DNA of 64,000 nucleotides. Origin: Haloarcula marismortui ATCC 43049. Its GTDB lineage: Archaea; Halobacteriota; Halobacteria; Halobacteriales; Haloarculaceae. The translations under genes and the position numbers were made by a program. The stretch lies in the NCBI RefSeq assembly GCF_000011085.1, contig NC_006396.1, positions 2,418,001-2,482,000 of the forward strand. The letters are read 5' to 3'. Shown one piece after another: positions 25,388 to 33,832 of the stretch; position 1 is the stretch's first letter; every line of letters begins with the position of its first letter. The notes under the pieces were generated by a model. It was not told the DNA's origin. It was given only the letters and a program-made list of their open reading frames with translations, and made no database searches.

Positions 25388-26002
25388 ATGGCGAGTACAC
25401 CCACCCGCGAGGTCGCACGGCGCGTCTTCGCACGCGAGTTCAACGACGCAAGCTACACGTTCAAGGAATCCGACGACGACCGCGCGCCGGTGTACGTCCT
25501 CTTGCCGACCGGCCAGCGCGCCAACCGCGTGTTCCTGGTCGGCACCCTCACCGAGACCGAGGATGTCGGCGAGGACAGCGAGTACTGGCAGGGACGAGTC
25601 GTCGACCCCAACGGCGACACGTTCTTCATGTACGCCGGGCAGTACCAGCCCGACGCGGCGTCGATGCTGCGCGAACTGGAGCCGCCGGCCTACGTCGCTG
25701 TCGTCGGCAAGCCACGCACCTACGAGACCGACGAGGGCGAAGTGAACGTCTCGATTCGCCCCGAGTCCATTTCGAAGGTCGACGAAGCGACGCGGGACCG
25801 CTGGGTCGTCGAAACGGCCGAGCGAACGCTTGACCGGGTCAAGCGGTACAAGGAAGCCGACATGGAGGACCCGGCCACTGACGAGTATATCTCGATGGCT
25901 GACGAGGAATACGACCAACTGTCAATCGAGAACTATCGGCAGTCGGTCGTCGGCGCGCTGGAGAGTCTGCAGGACGAGCAGGCCGAAGCCAGCGCGGACT
26001 GA
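25388..26002 (+). CDS. rpap3: RPA-associated protein (RPAP3, COG3390)
   Basis: 204 residues beginning EVARRVFAREFNDASYTFKE and containing an OB-fold region (VFLVGTLTETEDVGED, WQGRVVDPNGDTFFMYAG), the hallmark of COG3390 proteins. In Haloferax these are encoded with RPA and interact specifically with their cognate partner. The zero-base junction with rpa3 implies cotranslation. The tail (~160-204) is strongly acidic. Confidence 0.9.
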   Translation: MASTPTREVARRVFAREFNDASYTFKESDDDRAPVYVLLPTGQRANRVFLVGTLTETEDVGEDSEYWQGRVVDPNGDTFFMYAGQYQPDAASMLRELEPPAYVAVVGKPRTYETDEGEVNVSIRPESISKVDEATRDRWVVETAERTLDRVKRYKEADMEDPATDEYISMADEEYDQLSIENYRQSVVGALESLQDEQAEASAD

Positions 26003-26048
26003 CCGCGGCGCAGTCGTCTATTTTTTGCTGCTGGTGAGTGGTCCGCTA

Positions 26049-26477
26049 CTACGGCTCCAGTAGCTCGATTCGGTTCCCCTCTGGGTCGACGACGAACATG
26101 ATAGTCGTCCCGCTTTCGGTCGTTTGCGGGCCGCTGAGCGTCTCAACGTCGTCGGGCAAGCGGTCGGCGACGGCGTCGAGGTCGTCGACTTCCAGACCGG
26201 GATGGGTCGCCCCCGGGCGATTGAGGTCGGGGTCGGGCATTTCCTCGCCCTCGGGTTCGTAGGTCGCCAGTTCCAGACGCACGTTGCCGGCGTCGAGGTG
26301 GACCAGTTCGGCGCTGGCTCCCTCAATGTCGACAGCGGCTCCAAACGCCTCGTCACCGACGGAAAAGCGAGTCACTACGTCAAGCCCCAGCACGTCCCGG
26401 TAGAACTCGACCGCGCGGTCCAGATTGCTGACGATGATACCGAAGTGGTGGCCAGTTGCGTCGATGTCTGTCGCCAT
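26049..26477 (-). CDS. VOC (glyoxalase/bleomycin-resistance fold) protein
   Basis: 142 residues, a single VOC unit made of two beta-alpha-beta-beta-beta halves: HHFGIIVSNLDRAVEFYRDVLGL at the N-terminus, HPGLEVDDLDAVADRL at the second half and FVVDPEGNRIELLEP at the end. His11 or His12, His60 and the terminal Glu in the IELLEP segment could make the metal site. Members include methylmalonyl-CoA epimerase, lactoylglutathione lyase and dioxygenases; the sequence alone does not choose. The stop lies 46 bases from convergent rpap3. Confidence 0.85.
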   Translation of the reverse strand: MATDIDATGHHFGIIVSNLDRAVEFYRDVLGLDVVTRFSVGDEAFGAAVDIEGASAELVHLDAGNVRLELATYEPEGEEMPDPDLNRPGATHPGLEVDDLDAVADRLPDDVETLSGPQTTESGTTIMFVVDPEGNRIELLEP

Positions 26478-26576
26478 CTTTGCCGATACCGAGGTCGGCC
26501 GGCGGTTAAATCACAGCGGTTCGACTGTCGTCAGAGACGGCCACCAAGGGACCGGTCCGGTAGCGTCTGACAAACG

Positions 26577-26584
26577 ATTAAATA
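26577..26584 (+). promoter_or_regulatory. TATA box of the RHH/coiled-coil gene
   Basis: ATTAAATA is 27-34 bases before the ATG at 26611, fitting a leaderless transcript. Confidence 0.6.
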
Positions 26585-26610
26585 CGTTGCTGCTAAAACA
26601 GTACATAATT

Positions 26611-27045
26611 ATGGGCAACAAAAACAAGACTATCTCCTTTCGCGTCAGCGAGGACAAATTCGAAACCCTCCGCGAAATCGCCGAGGAGCGCGATATCTCG
26701 CTGTCCGCAGTTTTTCGTGACTACGTCGACACGCTTGTTTCCCACGACGGTCAGGTGAAGGTCGCGCCGGAACACGAGTTCGAGGACGACGCAACCGAGA
26801 CCAGTACCGAGAGCTTCCCGCCGAAAGTCGAAGTTCCGAAGAGCTTCGTCCGCGAGCACGAGCGACTCGAACTCGAAGCCGAACATCTCCGCGAACAACT
26901 GGAAGAACACAAGCGTTACGTCACCAAACTCCGCCAGCAACTCGACGAGATGGATCAAGACGAGGTCATTCACCTCGAAGACCTCGACCAGGGCGAAGAG
27001 GAGGACGCCTCCTATCGCATCGGCAGCTTCGACGACCTAGAGTAA
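26611..27045 (+). CDS. Ribbon-helix-helix protein with coiled coil
   Basis: 144 residues. Residues ~6-45 (KTISFRVSEDKFETLREIAE, then SLSAVFRDYVDTLV) look like a ribbon-helix-helix DNA-binding domain. A spacer leads to a heptad-rich coiled coil (~85-118: REHERLELEAEHLREQLEEH) and an acidic tail. Suggests a dimeric or tetrameric DNA-binding protein. The leaderless ATG at 26611 is supported by its TATA box. The last nine bases overlap the convergent gene at 27037. Confidence 0.78.
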   Translation: MGNKNKTISFRVSEDKFETLREIAEERDISLSAVFRDYVDTLVSHDGQVKVAPEHEFEDDATETSTESFPPKVEVPKSFVREHERLELEAEHLREQLEEHKRYVTKLRQQLDEMDQDEVIHLEDLDQGEEEDASYRIGSFDDLE

Positions 27046-27489
27046 CCGCTGACGCTTCTGTTGTACGTCTTCGGCCACGTCGTCGCGCCCATCGACGTCG
27101 GCCAGAGTTTCCACGGCTTCTAACGTTCTGACGGAGTTATCGAGGAAAGACAGTACGTCGCCCGGATAGGCATACAGCATGTAGTCATCGCTCATCACGT
27201 CGACGATTGCGTCCGGCCCCATCCCCTGCTCGCGCAGTTCCAGCAGGTACGAAATGAACTTCCGCTCAGCACAGCCACAGTGGGGGTTGGCCTCACAGTC
27301 ACAGTCCAGGAAATCCTCCGCGAAATCCAGAACTCGCTCTCTGGAGGCTTCGTCGAGTTTTGCCAGCCCCTCGCCCTGAAAGAGGATGTCCAGCGTCGCC
27401 CCCTTGAACGCCCCTTTCGGGAAACTCGTCTCTAGCTGGGAGGCGAGTTGCTGGTGGTTCTTGACGTAAATCTTGTCCGTGATGGCCAC
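27037..27489 (-). CDS. Small conserved archaeal protein with CXCX5CXC motif
   Basis: 150 residues from a GTG start. The central motif DCDCEANPHCGCAERK gives a CXCX5CXC cysteine cluster likely to bind zinc. It is followed by an all-helical region (YLLELREQGMGPDAIVDVMS). I associate it with the archaeal DUF5814 group from memory, which is not checked; a role with nucleic acid enzymes would be speculation. GTG at 27489 begins VAITDKIYVKN; the frame upstream is not protein-like. Confidence 0.75.
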   Translation of the reverse strand: MAITDKIYVKNHQQLASQLETSFPKGAFKGATLDILFQGEGLAKLDEASRERVLDFAEDFLDCDCEANPHCGCAERKFISYLLELREQGMGPDAIVDVMSDDYMLYAYPGDVLSFLDNSVRTLEAVETLADVDGRDDVAEDVQQKRQRLL

Positions 27490-27665
27490 GCGTGCCCTTC
27501 CATACGTGTCGCCTGTGTAAAAGCGTCTCGAAGCACCTGATGGGTTTCGAAGCCAACCCCGAACCGCCGTGCCACCGCTGTCACGCGCTCTCACGACTCA
27601 CTGGTTTCCAGATTCGTAACGTATTTCTGTTCCAGCGGGATATCTATGAATGCTTCAGCAAGCGT

Positions 27666-27737
27666 GTCCGGGTTGGGGTAGTGGTATCCTTCAGCCTTGT
27701 GGTGGCTGAGACGTGGGTTCAATTCCCGCACCCGGAC
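27666..27737 (+). tRNA. tRNA-His (anticodon GTG)
   Basis: The acceptor has the 8-bp helix unique to tRNA-His, GTCCGGGT paired with ACCCGGAC, including encoded G-1 opposite C73. The anticodon stem is CAGCC/GGCTG with loop TTGTGGT, giving GTG at 27699-27701. The T arm is GTGGG TTCAATT CCCGC, with one G-T pair. No intron and no encoded CCA. Confidence 0.92.
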
Positions 27738-27810
27738 TGTATAAATTTTCTTACATATCATTCGGCGAAGCTCAGCCTGCTAGTTTCACTGCCACCCCAC
27801 TCGGCCCGGA

Positions 27811-27818
27811 TTTATTAT
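27811..27818 (+). promoter_or_regulatory. TATA box of the HNH nuclease gene
   Basis: TTTATTAT is 23-30 bases before the ATG at 27841, so transcription likely starts at the start codon. Confidence 0.6.
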
Positions 27819-27840
27819 CTCCCCCATTCCTGTCTATAAT

Positions 27841-28689
27841 ATGGCAGAACATGACTGCCCGACCTGTGGGCGGGTGTTCGACAGCCGCCGCGGTCTCGGG
27901 GTACATCACAGTCGCGCCCACGACGAACGGCTACCAAACAGAGAGTGCAACCGCTGTGGAGCCGAATTCTACGCCGAATCTACCCGTGCCTATTGTTCGG
28001 ACGTATGCCACGACGCTGCCGTATCGTACGAAGGAGAGGCGAATCCAAACTTTTCGGATGCGAAAGAACAGACGAACTGTGATATCTGTGACGCGGGGTT
28101 CGAGTACTACCCCTCGGAAAAAGACGGCATGTACTGCCCCGACTGCGTCGAGACTGCGGCGTGGCGCGAACCGCCACAGCGTACCGGAACTGCGCATCAC
28201 TCCTGGTCAGGTGGCAAACTGTCTGTCTCTTGTGATGTTTGTGACAGCCCCGTTGAGCGATATCCGAGCCAGATTCAGAGCGAAGTCGTCCTTTGCAGCC
28301 GCGACTGCCACGCCGCGTGGCTCTCCGAGGCGTTCACTGGTGACGGCCATCCGAACTGGCGCGGCGGTGGCGTCGGCGACTACGGGCCGGGATGGCGGGC
28401 AGTACGCGAGCAGGCTTTAGCACGGGACGACCACGCTTGCGTATTGTGTGGGACTAATGCCGACGAATTGGGGCGGAACCCGGATGTGCACCACATCGTC
28501 CCAGTCCGTCTGTTCGCCGCACTGCGGGCGCTCGCCGTTCGGGACGCACACACGCTTGACAATGTCGTCTCGCTGTGTCCGAGCTGTCACCGTCGGACGG
28601 AGTTCGGCCGTGTCTCGCGGGCGGAACTGCGCTGGCGGGCCGGCATCCCGCGATGGGACCCGTCTGCTGTTGGCGGCGCGACGGTGTAA
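27841..28689 (+). CDS. Multi-zinc-finger HNH endonuclease
   Basis: 282 residues. An N-terminal C2H2 finger (CPTCGRVF...HHSRAH, ~6-27) is followed by three Cys4-type knuckle pairs (CNRCGAEF/CSDVC, CDICDAGF/CPDC, CDVCDSPV/CSRDC, ~36-155), the motifs NPNFSD and HPNWRGG like the DNA-contact repeats of homing nucleases, and an HNH nuclease core (~195-255: CVLCG, VHHIVPV, LDNVVSLCPSCHRR). All catalytic His/Asn and structural Cys residues appear intact. It stands alone just downstream of tRNA-His. A free-standing mobile nuclease or a defence/restriction nuclease are both possible. Confidence 0.83.
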   Translation: MAEHDCPTCGRVFDSRRGLGVHHSRAHDERLPNRECNRCGAEFYAESTRAYCSDVCHDAAVSYEGEANPNFSDAKEQTNCDICDAGFEYYPSEKDGMYCPDCVETAAWREPPQRTGTAHHSWSGGKLSVSCDVCDSPVERYPSQIQSEVVLCSRDCHAAWLSEAFTGDGHPNWRGGGVGDYGPGWRAVREQALARDDHACVLCGTNADELGRNPDVHHIVPVRLFAALRALAVRDAHTLDNVVSLCPSCHRRTEFGRVSRAELRWRAGIPRWDPSAVGGATV

Positions 28690-28732
28690 TCGGACCGGAA
28701 TCTACACAATCCGGCCCGCCGCCAGTACGCGT

Positions 28733-29011
28733 ATGTCACCGACTGTCGACGAACTCCGAAACGAGATTCGTGAAGCTGTTGGGCGGTACGAACGGCCGGT
28801 CTCGACTGCTTTCACCAAGGAAGCCCTGGCAGCGATCTGCGAGGCTGTGGGGTACGACATTGACACGGACCGGCTCCCATCGAAGCCACAGATGCGAGCG
28901 GGTATTCTCTGGAAAATCGGAGCGCAGGAGGACGACGACCCGGCGGACGCGGAGCAGCCCTTCCGGAAGGGCGAACTCGAAGCGGTTGCCACAGCGCTGT
29001 CCGACGACTAA
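28733..29011 (+). CDS. Small haloarchaeal protein of unknown function
   Basis: 92 residues, mostly helical and acidic: DELRNEIREAVGRY, FTKEALAAICEAVGYD, PQMRAGILWKIGAQ, PFRKGELEAVATAL. The repeated helix-turn pattern resembles a small SAP- or HTH-like helical domain, but I cannot place it. ATG 28733 follows the HNH gene by 43 bases on the same strand. Confidence 0.65.
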   Translation: MSPTVDELRNEIREAVGRYERPVSTAFTKEALAAICEAVGYDIDTDRLPSKPQMRAGILWKIGAQEDDDPADAEQPFRKGELEAVATALSDD

Positions 29012-29100
29012 CGCGGGGCTTTGCCGGGATCGGCTCGTTCGACTATCTCGCCGCTGTCAGAATGCGGAAATATTTGCATCTCGACAGCGAACTAACTAGT

Positions 29101-29748
29101 ATGGGACGCAACCGCTCCCCGACGTTCAAGAACAGGCAGGCTGCTGGACAGCGGCTGGGAGAGGCGTTGCGTGAGCGGGACATCACAGTCGACATCGTCC
29201 TCGCAATTCCGCGCGGTGGACTCCCGGTCGGGCGGCCCGTCGCCGACGCGCTGGACGCGCCGCTAGACATCGCGGTCGCAAAGAAGATCGGCGCACCGAA
29301 CAACCCCGAGTACGCTATCGGCGCCGTCGCCGCGGACGGAGCGGTCTGGCTCAACACCGATGTCATCGAGCAACGCGAGATACCCCGGGACTACGTTGCG
29401 AGCACACGAGCGGAGATGGCGGAAGCCGCCCGACAGAAGGCCCAGCGCTACCGCAGTTCGGAGTCGTCGCCGACACTTACCGGGAAGCGAGTCTGCCTCG
29501 TCGACGATGGTGTGGCGACGGGGGCAACGGCGCGGGCCTGTATCGAGCAGATTCGACAGGCGGACCCCGAACGACTCGTGCTCGCGGTCCCGGTCGCCTC
29601 GCCGCGGGCGATGTCGGACCTCGAAGCGCTGGTCGACGAAGTGGTCTGTCTGGAAAGGCCGTCGGCGTTTCGCGCTGTCGGCCAGTACTACGAGCAGTTC
29701 GAGCAGGTCTCCGACGAGGCGGCGATGTCGTATCTCGCCGAGGAGTGA
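29101..29748 (+). CDS. Phosphoribosyltransferase-like protein
   Basis: 215 residues with the type I PRTase fold. The PRPP-binding loop is VCLVDDGVATGATARA (~130-145), with the two acidic residues and the TGAT turn. The N-terminal segment DIVLAIPRGGLPVGRPVAD and AKKIGAPNNPEYAIGAV match the PRTase domain often found fused to dienelactone-hydrolase proteins. The substrate is not evident; the hood region is atypical for nucleobase salvage enzymes. It ends three bases before the convergent protease gene. Confidence 0.85.
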   Translation: MGRNRSPTFKNRQAAGQRLGEALRERDITVDIVLAIPRGGLPVGRPVADALDAPLDIAVAKKIGAPNNPEYAIGAVAADGAVWLNTDVIEQREIPRDYVASTRAEMAEAARQKAQRYRSSESSPTLTGKRVCLVDDGVATGATARACIEQIRQADPERLVLAVPVASPRAMSDLEALVDEVVCLERPSAFRAVGQYYEQFEQVSDEAAMSYLAEE

Positions 29749-29751
29749 CCG

Positions 29752-30957
29752 CTACCGCTCGATTCTTGATTCCGGCCGGACGGTCTCGGTTTCTGACTCG
29801 CCGATGGCGGTGTAGTCGCTGCTTGATTTGATAATCGAAAGTGCTGTCATGATGTCAGACCGGGTGAGTAGTCCCTCGAAGGAGCCATCCTCGTCAGTGA
29901 CGAGCAGGCGACCAACGGAGTTCTGCTGCAGCGAGGTCAGCGCGTCCATCACGTCGGTCTCCGGACTGATTGTGATGATTTCCGTCGTCATCACGTCGCC
30001 GACGGTGTAGGCCTCGCGCTCGACTTCCTGAACGGCGCGGGCGTCTTCGAGCGTGACGAGGCCGACGACCTCGCCGCTGCGCTTGACCGGATAGCCGGTG
30101 TGGCGCTCCCTGAACATCGTCTGAATGAGTTCCCGGACAGACATATCGTCGGCGACTGTCGTGACGTGGTCCGCTGGGGTCATCACGTCCGCGACGGTGA
30201 CGCCCTCGAACGCGGCCCGCATCGAGGTCTGGCGGGACTCGCCCGCCGCCCCGATGTAGATGAAGAACGCCAGCCCGGCGAGGAAGATATTCCCGAGGAC
30301 GAAGATGCCAAACAGGCCGAGAAAGACGGCGAATATCTTCCCGACTTCGGCGGCGATTGTCGTCGCTCGGGCGTAGGACCGCCGGCGGGCGAGCAGCGCA
30401 CGCAGGACACGGCCGCCGTCCATCGGGAACCCCGGCAACATGTTGAACGCCGCCAGCGCGATATTCATCAGCGCGAGATAGCCGAGGATGAACCGCGTCG
30501 ATTCGACGATGGTCCCCGCGCCGCTCGGGAGAATCTGGAACGCGACGAAACAGACAGCGCCGATGGCGATGCTGACGATGGGGCCGGCGATGGCGATGAC
30601 CAGCTCCTGTTTCCAGTCTTCGGGCATCTCGCTGAGTTGGGCGATGCCGCCGAACAGCCAGAGCGTGATGGAATCGATCGGGAAGCCATAGCGGATAGCG
30701 ACGAGGGAGTGGCCGAGTTCGTGGAGGACGACGCCGGTGAACAGGCCGAGGGCCGCACCGATGCCGAGTACCCAGACGAGCGCGCCGTCGGTGAGGACGG
30801 CCACGTCCAGGCCAGCGTTCAACGTCCCGTTCAACAGCTCGGTCGTCTGTTCGATCTGTGTCCCGATAATCCAGGCGAACAGCGGTAGCACGAGGAGAAA
30901 CGTCAGGTCCAATTGGATGGGGATTCCAAACGCGCTTCCGATGCGAAACCGGCGCAT
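29752..30957 (-). CDS. Site-2-type intramembrane metalloprotease with CBS pair
   Basis: 401 residues. The M50 zinc protease core spans ~60-235: HELGH in VVLHELGHSL and the third ligand in NMLPGFPMDGGRVLRALL, set in about six membrane helices. Two CBS domains follow (~255-370: VADVMTPADHVTTVADDMSV and VGDVMTTEIITISPETDV). CBS-type S2P enzymes cleave membrane-bound regulators; the CBS pair probably senses adenine nucleotides. ATG 30957 starts MRRFRIGSAFGIPI, the family's usual N-terminus. Confidence 0.92.
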   Translation of the reverse strand: MRRFRIGSAFGIPIQLDLTFLLVLPLFAWIIGTQIEQTTELLNGTLNAGLDVAVLTDGALVWVLGIGAALGLFTGVVLHELGHSLVAIRYGFPIDSITLWLFGGIAQLSEMPEDWKQELVIAIAGPIVSIAIGAVCFVAFQILPSGAGTIVESTRFILGYLALMNIALAAFNMLPGFPMDGGRVLRALLARRRSYARATTIAAEVGKIFAVFLGLFGIFVLGNIFLAGLAFFIYIGAAGESRQTSMRAAFEGVTVADVMTPADHVTTVADDMSVRELIQTMFRERHTGYPVKRSGEVVGLVTLEDARAVQEVEREAYTVGDVMTTEIITISPETDVMDALTSLQQNSVGRLLVTDEDGSFEGLLTRSDIMTALSIIKSSSDYTAIGESETETVRPESRIER

Positions 30958-31057
30958 ATCGGGAGGTTGACGCGGGACGGTCTTAAGCCCCCTTGGCGGG
31001 ACTGCCATGGTCACCGCCGCCGGTACGCCTTTGCGCCGAGCCCGCGATGGACCGCAT

Positions 31058-31423
31058 ATGAGCGACCCACTGATTCGCCGCGCGGACGACATTGCGTACG
31101 AGGCCGTCGACGCAGCTGACGGGCTGGAAAAGGGCGTCCTCATCGGCGAGGAGAGCGGCGGCGGCAACCTCGCAATCCGTCGCTTCACGCTCGCCCCCGG
31201 CGGCAGCGTGCCGAAACACACCAACGACATCGAACACGAGCAATACGTCCTTGCTGGCCGGTACACCGTCGGCATCGAGGGCGAGGAGTACGCCGTCGGG
31301 GCGGGCGACAGCCTCCATATCCCCGCTGGCGCTGTCCACTGGTATCGTAACGACGGCGACGAACCGGGCGCGTTTCTCTGTGCGGTTCCCGCCGGCGATG
31401 ACGAAATCAAACTGCAAGAGTGA
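31058..31423 (+). CDS. Small cupin protein
   Basis: 121 residues, a single cupin barrel. Motif 1 is HTNDIEHEQYVLAGRY and motif 2 PAGAVHWYRNDG, giving two His, one Glu and another His for a metal site. Related single-domain cupins include dioxygenases and isomerases; the substrate is not identifiable. ATG 31058 begins MSDPLIRRAD; an earlier in-frame start at 31007 lies in a less protein-like stretch. Confidence 0.82.
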   Translation: MSDPLIRRADDIAYEAVDAADGLEKGVLIGEESGGGNLAIRRFTLAPGGSVPKHTNDIEHEQYVLAGRYTVGIEGEEYAVGAGDSLHIPAGAVHWYRNDGDEPGAFLCAVPAGDDEIKLQE

Positions 31424-31707
31424 CTGCTAGCATGTGCATCTACCACAGGCGTAGCAACAACTGAGCACCAGAGCGCCCAACACAGAGCCGACTACCCAAT
31501 CCAGGCCGGGTGGGACCGAAAGGGGCGAGCCGCTGGGCGTTCGAGACGACGTAAGCACCGCAGGGAGTGCAACGACCGAGGAGCGCAGCGAGTCGCAGTA
31601 GTCCAGCGGCTCGGGGCTTTCTGGCTGTTCGAAACCGTAGCCGCGTGATTCGTCCCGCTCACAGCTAGTCCGAACCGCTCAAGTAGCGCAGTCGCCACTA
31701 GATAATT
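31424..31707. repeat. Structured intergenic region with a long imperfect inverted repeat
   Basis: No gene. Arms around 31518-31538 (GAAAGGGGCGAGCCGCTGG) and 31602-31622 (CCAGCGGCTCGGGGCTTTC) are complementary in 16 of 19 positions with a mismatched GGG/GGG centre. Inside lie two smaller hairpins, GCACCGCAGGGAGTGC and GACCGAGGAGCGCAGCGAGTC. The whole could fold as a three-way structure. Confidence 0.6.
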
Positions 31708-33753
31708 GTGTCACAGCAGGCCGCACAGGTAGAGACCCTGTTCCTCCACGAACACGGCGAGGAGTTCCGCGTCGCCGCCCACCGGGACGGCGAGCGGCTC
31801 TTCCACGGAATCCTCGAACTGAAAGAGACCGACGCCGGCCCCCGCCCGCGTCGGCTCCGTGTCAAGGACGGGACCAGCGAGGAGCTTCGCTCGCCCGACC
31901 AGTTCGTCGACCTCGCTCGCCGTGCGGCCCGCATTCGTATTTCAGAACAGACCGCGCCGCTCGCCCGCGACCGCGTCCGCGAGATGCTCGACGCGTATCA
32001 GGTCGAGGCCAAGGTCGTCCGGACCTGTCGGCTGTGTGCCTCCGACGGGCGTTACTCGCCGATTACCAGCGAAACTGCTATCGAGACCGATGACGAAACC
32101 ATCTGTCCGGAGTGTGCTCGCCAGCAACTCGACCGCGAACTCGCGTTCAAAGGGAGCATCAGCGGCGACGCCCGCGACCGGCTCGAAGAGCTGCTACTGG
32201 AGGTGCAGGACCTCGACCGGGTGACGAACCTTCTGTCGGGCCAACTAGACCCGGACCTGACGAAGTTCGACGAAATCTCGGCGACCGTCGATGAGGTCGA
32301 CCCCGTTCGCGTCGATTCGCTGGACCTCCATCCCGGGATGCAGGAGCATCTCGAATCCCGGTTCGATACACTGCTCCCGGTCCAGAGTCTCGCCGTCGAG
32401 CACGGGGCCACGGAGGGCCGCGACCAGCTCGTCGTGAGCGCAACGGCGACGGGGAAAACGCTCATCGGCGAAATGGCCGGCATCGACCGCGTCCTGAACA
32501 ACAAGGGTACGATGCTGTTTCTCGTCCCGCTGGTCGCCCTTGCGAACCAGAAATACGAGCAGTTTCAGGACCGCTACGGCGACATGGTCGACGTGTCGCT
32601 GCGTGTTGGCGCGAGCCGCATTGCTGACGAAGGCGGGCGCTTCGACCCCGAAGCCGACGTTATCGTCGGGACCTACGAGGGCATCGACCACGCGCTCCGG
32701 ACCGGCAAGGACCTCGGTACTGTTGGGACCGTCGTCATCGACGAGGTCCACACGCTCGGGGAGGACGAGCGGGGCCACCGGCTTGACGGCCTGATTTCCA
32801 GACTCAAATACTACTGCGAGTCCGGTGGCGCACCGGATAGCGGCGACACGCAATGGATCTATCTCTCGGCGACGGTCGGCAACCCCGGACAGCTGGCCGA
32901 CCAGCTCCGGGCGACGCTCATTGAATTCGAGGAGCGACCGGTTCCAATCGAGCGCCACGTCACGTTCGCCGACGGCCGCGAGAAGATCGAGACCGAAAAG
33001 AAGCTCGTCAAGCGGGCGTTCGACAACAAATCCAGCAAAGGCTATCGCGGCCAGACTATCATCTTCACGAACTCCCGGCGGCGCTGTCACCAGATTTCAC
33101 GCAAACTGGAGTACAGTTCTGCGCCGTACCACGCCGGACTGGACAACCGGAAGCGCCAGCGGGTCGAGCGGCAGTTCGCCGATCAGGACCTCGCAGCGGT
33201 CGTGACGACGGCGGCGCTGGCTGCCGGAGTCGACTTCCCCGCCTCGCAGGTCATCTTCGACTCACTGGCGATGGGTATCGAATGGCTCACAGTCCAGGAG
33301 TTCAGCCAGATGCTCGGCCGGGCCGGCCGCCCGGACTACCACGACAAGGGGACCGTCTACATGCTGGTCGAGCCTGATTGTTCGTACCACAACAGCATGG
33401 AGATGACCGAAGACGAAGTGGCGTTCAAGCTGCTGAAAGGCGAGATGGAGCCGGTCATCACCCGCTACGACGAGGGCGCAGCCGTCGAAGAGACGCTGGC
33501 TAACGTCACCGTCGCCGGCAAGCAGGCCAAGCGGCTCAACGACCGGATGGTCGGCGAGGTGCCGACGAAACACGCGCTGGGGAAACTGCTCGAATACGAG
33601 TTTATCGACGGCCTCTCGCCGACGCCGCTTGGCCGGGCTGTGACCCGGCATTTCCTCGCGCCCGACGAGTCTTTCCAGTTGCTCGACGGTATCCGCAAGG
33701 GACAGCATCCCTACGAAATCGTCGCCGACATGGAATTACGCGACGAGCACTGA
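31708..33753 (+). CDS. Archaeal superfamily 2 helicase (COG1202 type)
   Basis: 681 residues from a GTG start. The N-terminal ~180 residues include a zinc knuckle pair (CRLCASDG...CPEC, ~110-138). The helicase core follows: Walker A SATATGKT (~247-254), VGTYEGIDHAL, DEVH box (VIDEVHT), SAT motif in YLSATVGNP, then C-terminal RecA motifs including IIFTNSRRRCHQ and the arginine-finger motif QMLGRAGRPDYHDKG. This architecture is archaea-specific. Its DNA or RNA substrate is not known to me. The GTG start is preceded by a possible TATA-like region only loosely; alternatives downstream exist. Confidence 0.9.
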   Translation: MSQQAAQVETLFLHEHGEEFRVAAHRDGERLFHGILELKETDAGPRPRRLRVKDGTSEELRSPDQFVDLARRAARIRISEQTAPLARDRVREMLDAYQVEAKVVRTCRLCASDGRYSPITSETAIETDDETICPECARQQLDRELAFKGSISGDARDRLEELLLEVQDLDRVTNLLSGQLDPDLTKFDEISATVDEVDPVRVDSLDLHPGMQEHLESRFDTLLPVQSLAVEHGATEGRDQLVVSATATGKTLIGEMAGIDRVLNNKGTMLFLVPLVALANQKYEQFQDRYGDMVDVSLRVGASRIADEGGRFDPEADVIVGTYEGIDHALRTGKDLGTVGTVVIDEVHTLGEDERGHRLDGLISRLKYYCESGGAPDSGDTQWIYLSATVGNPGQLADQLRATLIEFEERPVPIERHVTFADGREKIETEKKLVKRAFDNKSSKGYRGQTIIFTNSRRRCHQISRKLEYSSAPYHAGLDNRKRQRVERQFADQDLAAVVTTAALAAGVDFPASQVIFDSLAMGIEWLTVQEFSQMLGRAGRPDYHDKGTVYMLVEPDCSYHNSMEMTEDEVAFKLLKGEMEPVITRYDEGAAVEETLANVTVAGKQAKRLNDRMVGEVPTKHALGKLLEYEFIDGLSPTPLGRAVTRHFLAPDESFQLLDGIRKGQHPYEIVADMELRDEH

Positions 33754-33832
33754 GCGGTCCGCGCCCGTCCAACCTGTCGGCTGAATATCCTTTCGGCGTA
33801 CATTCTTGTAGCGGCACGTACTTCCGGTGTCC

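Larger units (their letters stand above)
27490..27840. other. Intergenic region holding tRNA-His and the HNH gene promoter
   Basis: 351 bases. Left part (27490-27665) contains the promoter region for the minus-strand gene and nothing recognisable otherwise. tRNA-His occupies 27666-27737, followed by an A/T-rich stretch (TATAAATTTTCTT, 27740-27752) suited to termination. The right end has the TATA box for the HNH gene. Confidence 0.6.

Noticed and set aside
28733-29011. The small gene after the HNH nuclease as its immunity or toxin partner
   Set aside because: It follows on the same strand by 43 bases, but there is no overlap and no feature linking it to the nuclease, so pairing would be guesswork.
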